A stretch of DNA of 5,941 nt from assembly GCA_030600135.1 (NCBI GenBank), contig JAUVMS010000234.1:1-5941 (forward strand), in the 5' to 3' direction. Made by a program: the position numbers and the translations under genes. Positions 5,937-5,941 of the stretch are shown here, piece by piece (the first letter of the stretch is position 1; every line of letters begins with the position of its first letter). The notes below the pieces were generated by a model. That model was not told where the DNA came from. It saw only the letters and a program-made list of their open reading frames with translations, and did not search any database. The DNA is from Hyphomicrobiales bacterium (lineage in GTDB: Bacteria; Pseudomonadota; Alphaproteobacteria; Rhizobiales; JAUVMS01).

Positions 5937-5941
5937 ATGCA
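5922..5941 (+). CDS. Possible start of a plus-strand gene leaving the window
   Basis: AGGAGG at 5922-5927 lies nine bases before an ATG at 5937, a near-ideal Shine-Dalgarno and spacing. Only the ATG and two further bases are inside the window, so the product cannot be judged. GCCTGGCC (5885-5892) can pair perfectly with GGCCAGGC (5926-5933), which would cover the end of the Shine-Dalgarno in mRNA. Confidence 0.4.

Overview
The window looks like chromosomal DNA from a fairly GC-rich proteobacterium. An alphaproteobacterium, perhaps a Rhizobiales member, is the best guess from codon use and gene content, but nothing here fixes the taxon. Most of the window is the regulatory front and a damaged part of a surface-polysaccharide (O-antigen or exopolysaccharide) locus, all read on the minus strand. 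It is flanked on the left by an unrelated plus-strand gene that runs in from outside, and on the right by a well-placed Shine-Dalgarno and ATG for a gene that leaves the window.

Layout, left to right. Positions 3-905 (+): the 3' 300 codons of a protein that resembles peptide chain release factor 2 in its PCRF domain and its extreme C terminus, but lacks the SPF codon-reading motif and the whole GGQ catalytic domain. Positions 906-1041: a short convergent spacer with several small hairpins. Positions 1042-2211 (-): an AsnB-type glutamine-dependent amidotransferase that is cut off just after its second ATP-site motif, so it is probably a remnant. Positions 2212-2532: a non-coding gap with a plausible promoter for the asnB-like gene. 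Positions 2533-3111 (-): an intact WbpD/WlbB-type sugar N-acetyltransferase. Positions 3104-4095 (-): its partner, a WbpB/WlbA-type nucleotide-sugar dehydrogenase, with a single-base frameshift in the NAD-binding motif. Positions 4096-4333: a leader with a perfect 19-bp palindrome and an ops-like sequence. Positions 4334-4837 (-): an RfaH/NusG-family antiterminator. Positions 4860-5477 (-): a winged-helix regulator with a Rossmann-like C-terminal half. Positions 5478-5936: a divergent intergenic region carrying a second copy of the palindrome.

How the parts would work together. In transcription order the locus runs regulator, NusG paralogue, leader, WbpB, WbpD, AsnB-like. WbpB and WbpD act on UDP-2-acetamido-2-deoxy-glucuronate to make UDP-2,3-diacetamido uronic acids; AsnB-like enzymes in such loci are thought to turn uronic acids into uronamides. 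The NusG paralogue probably promotes read-through of its own operon, as RfaH, UpxY and LoaP do. The winged-helix protein may bind the TTCAA-N3-TTGAA palindrome found in both intergenic regions. With a frameshifted dehydrogenase, a truncated amidotransferase and no WbpA or WbpE in view, the structural part looks like it is decaying, unless the frameshift is a sequencing error.

The observations most worth following are the GGQ-less release-factor relative and the shared palindrome next to the regulator/NusG pair. I see no CRISPR array, tRNA, rRNA, transposase or phage gene.
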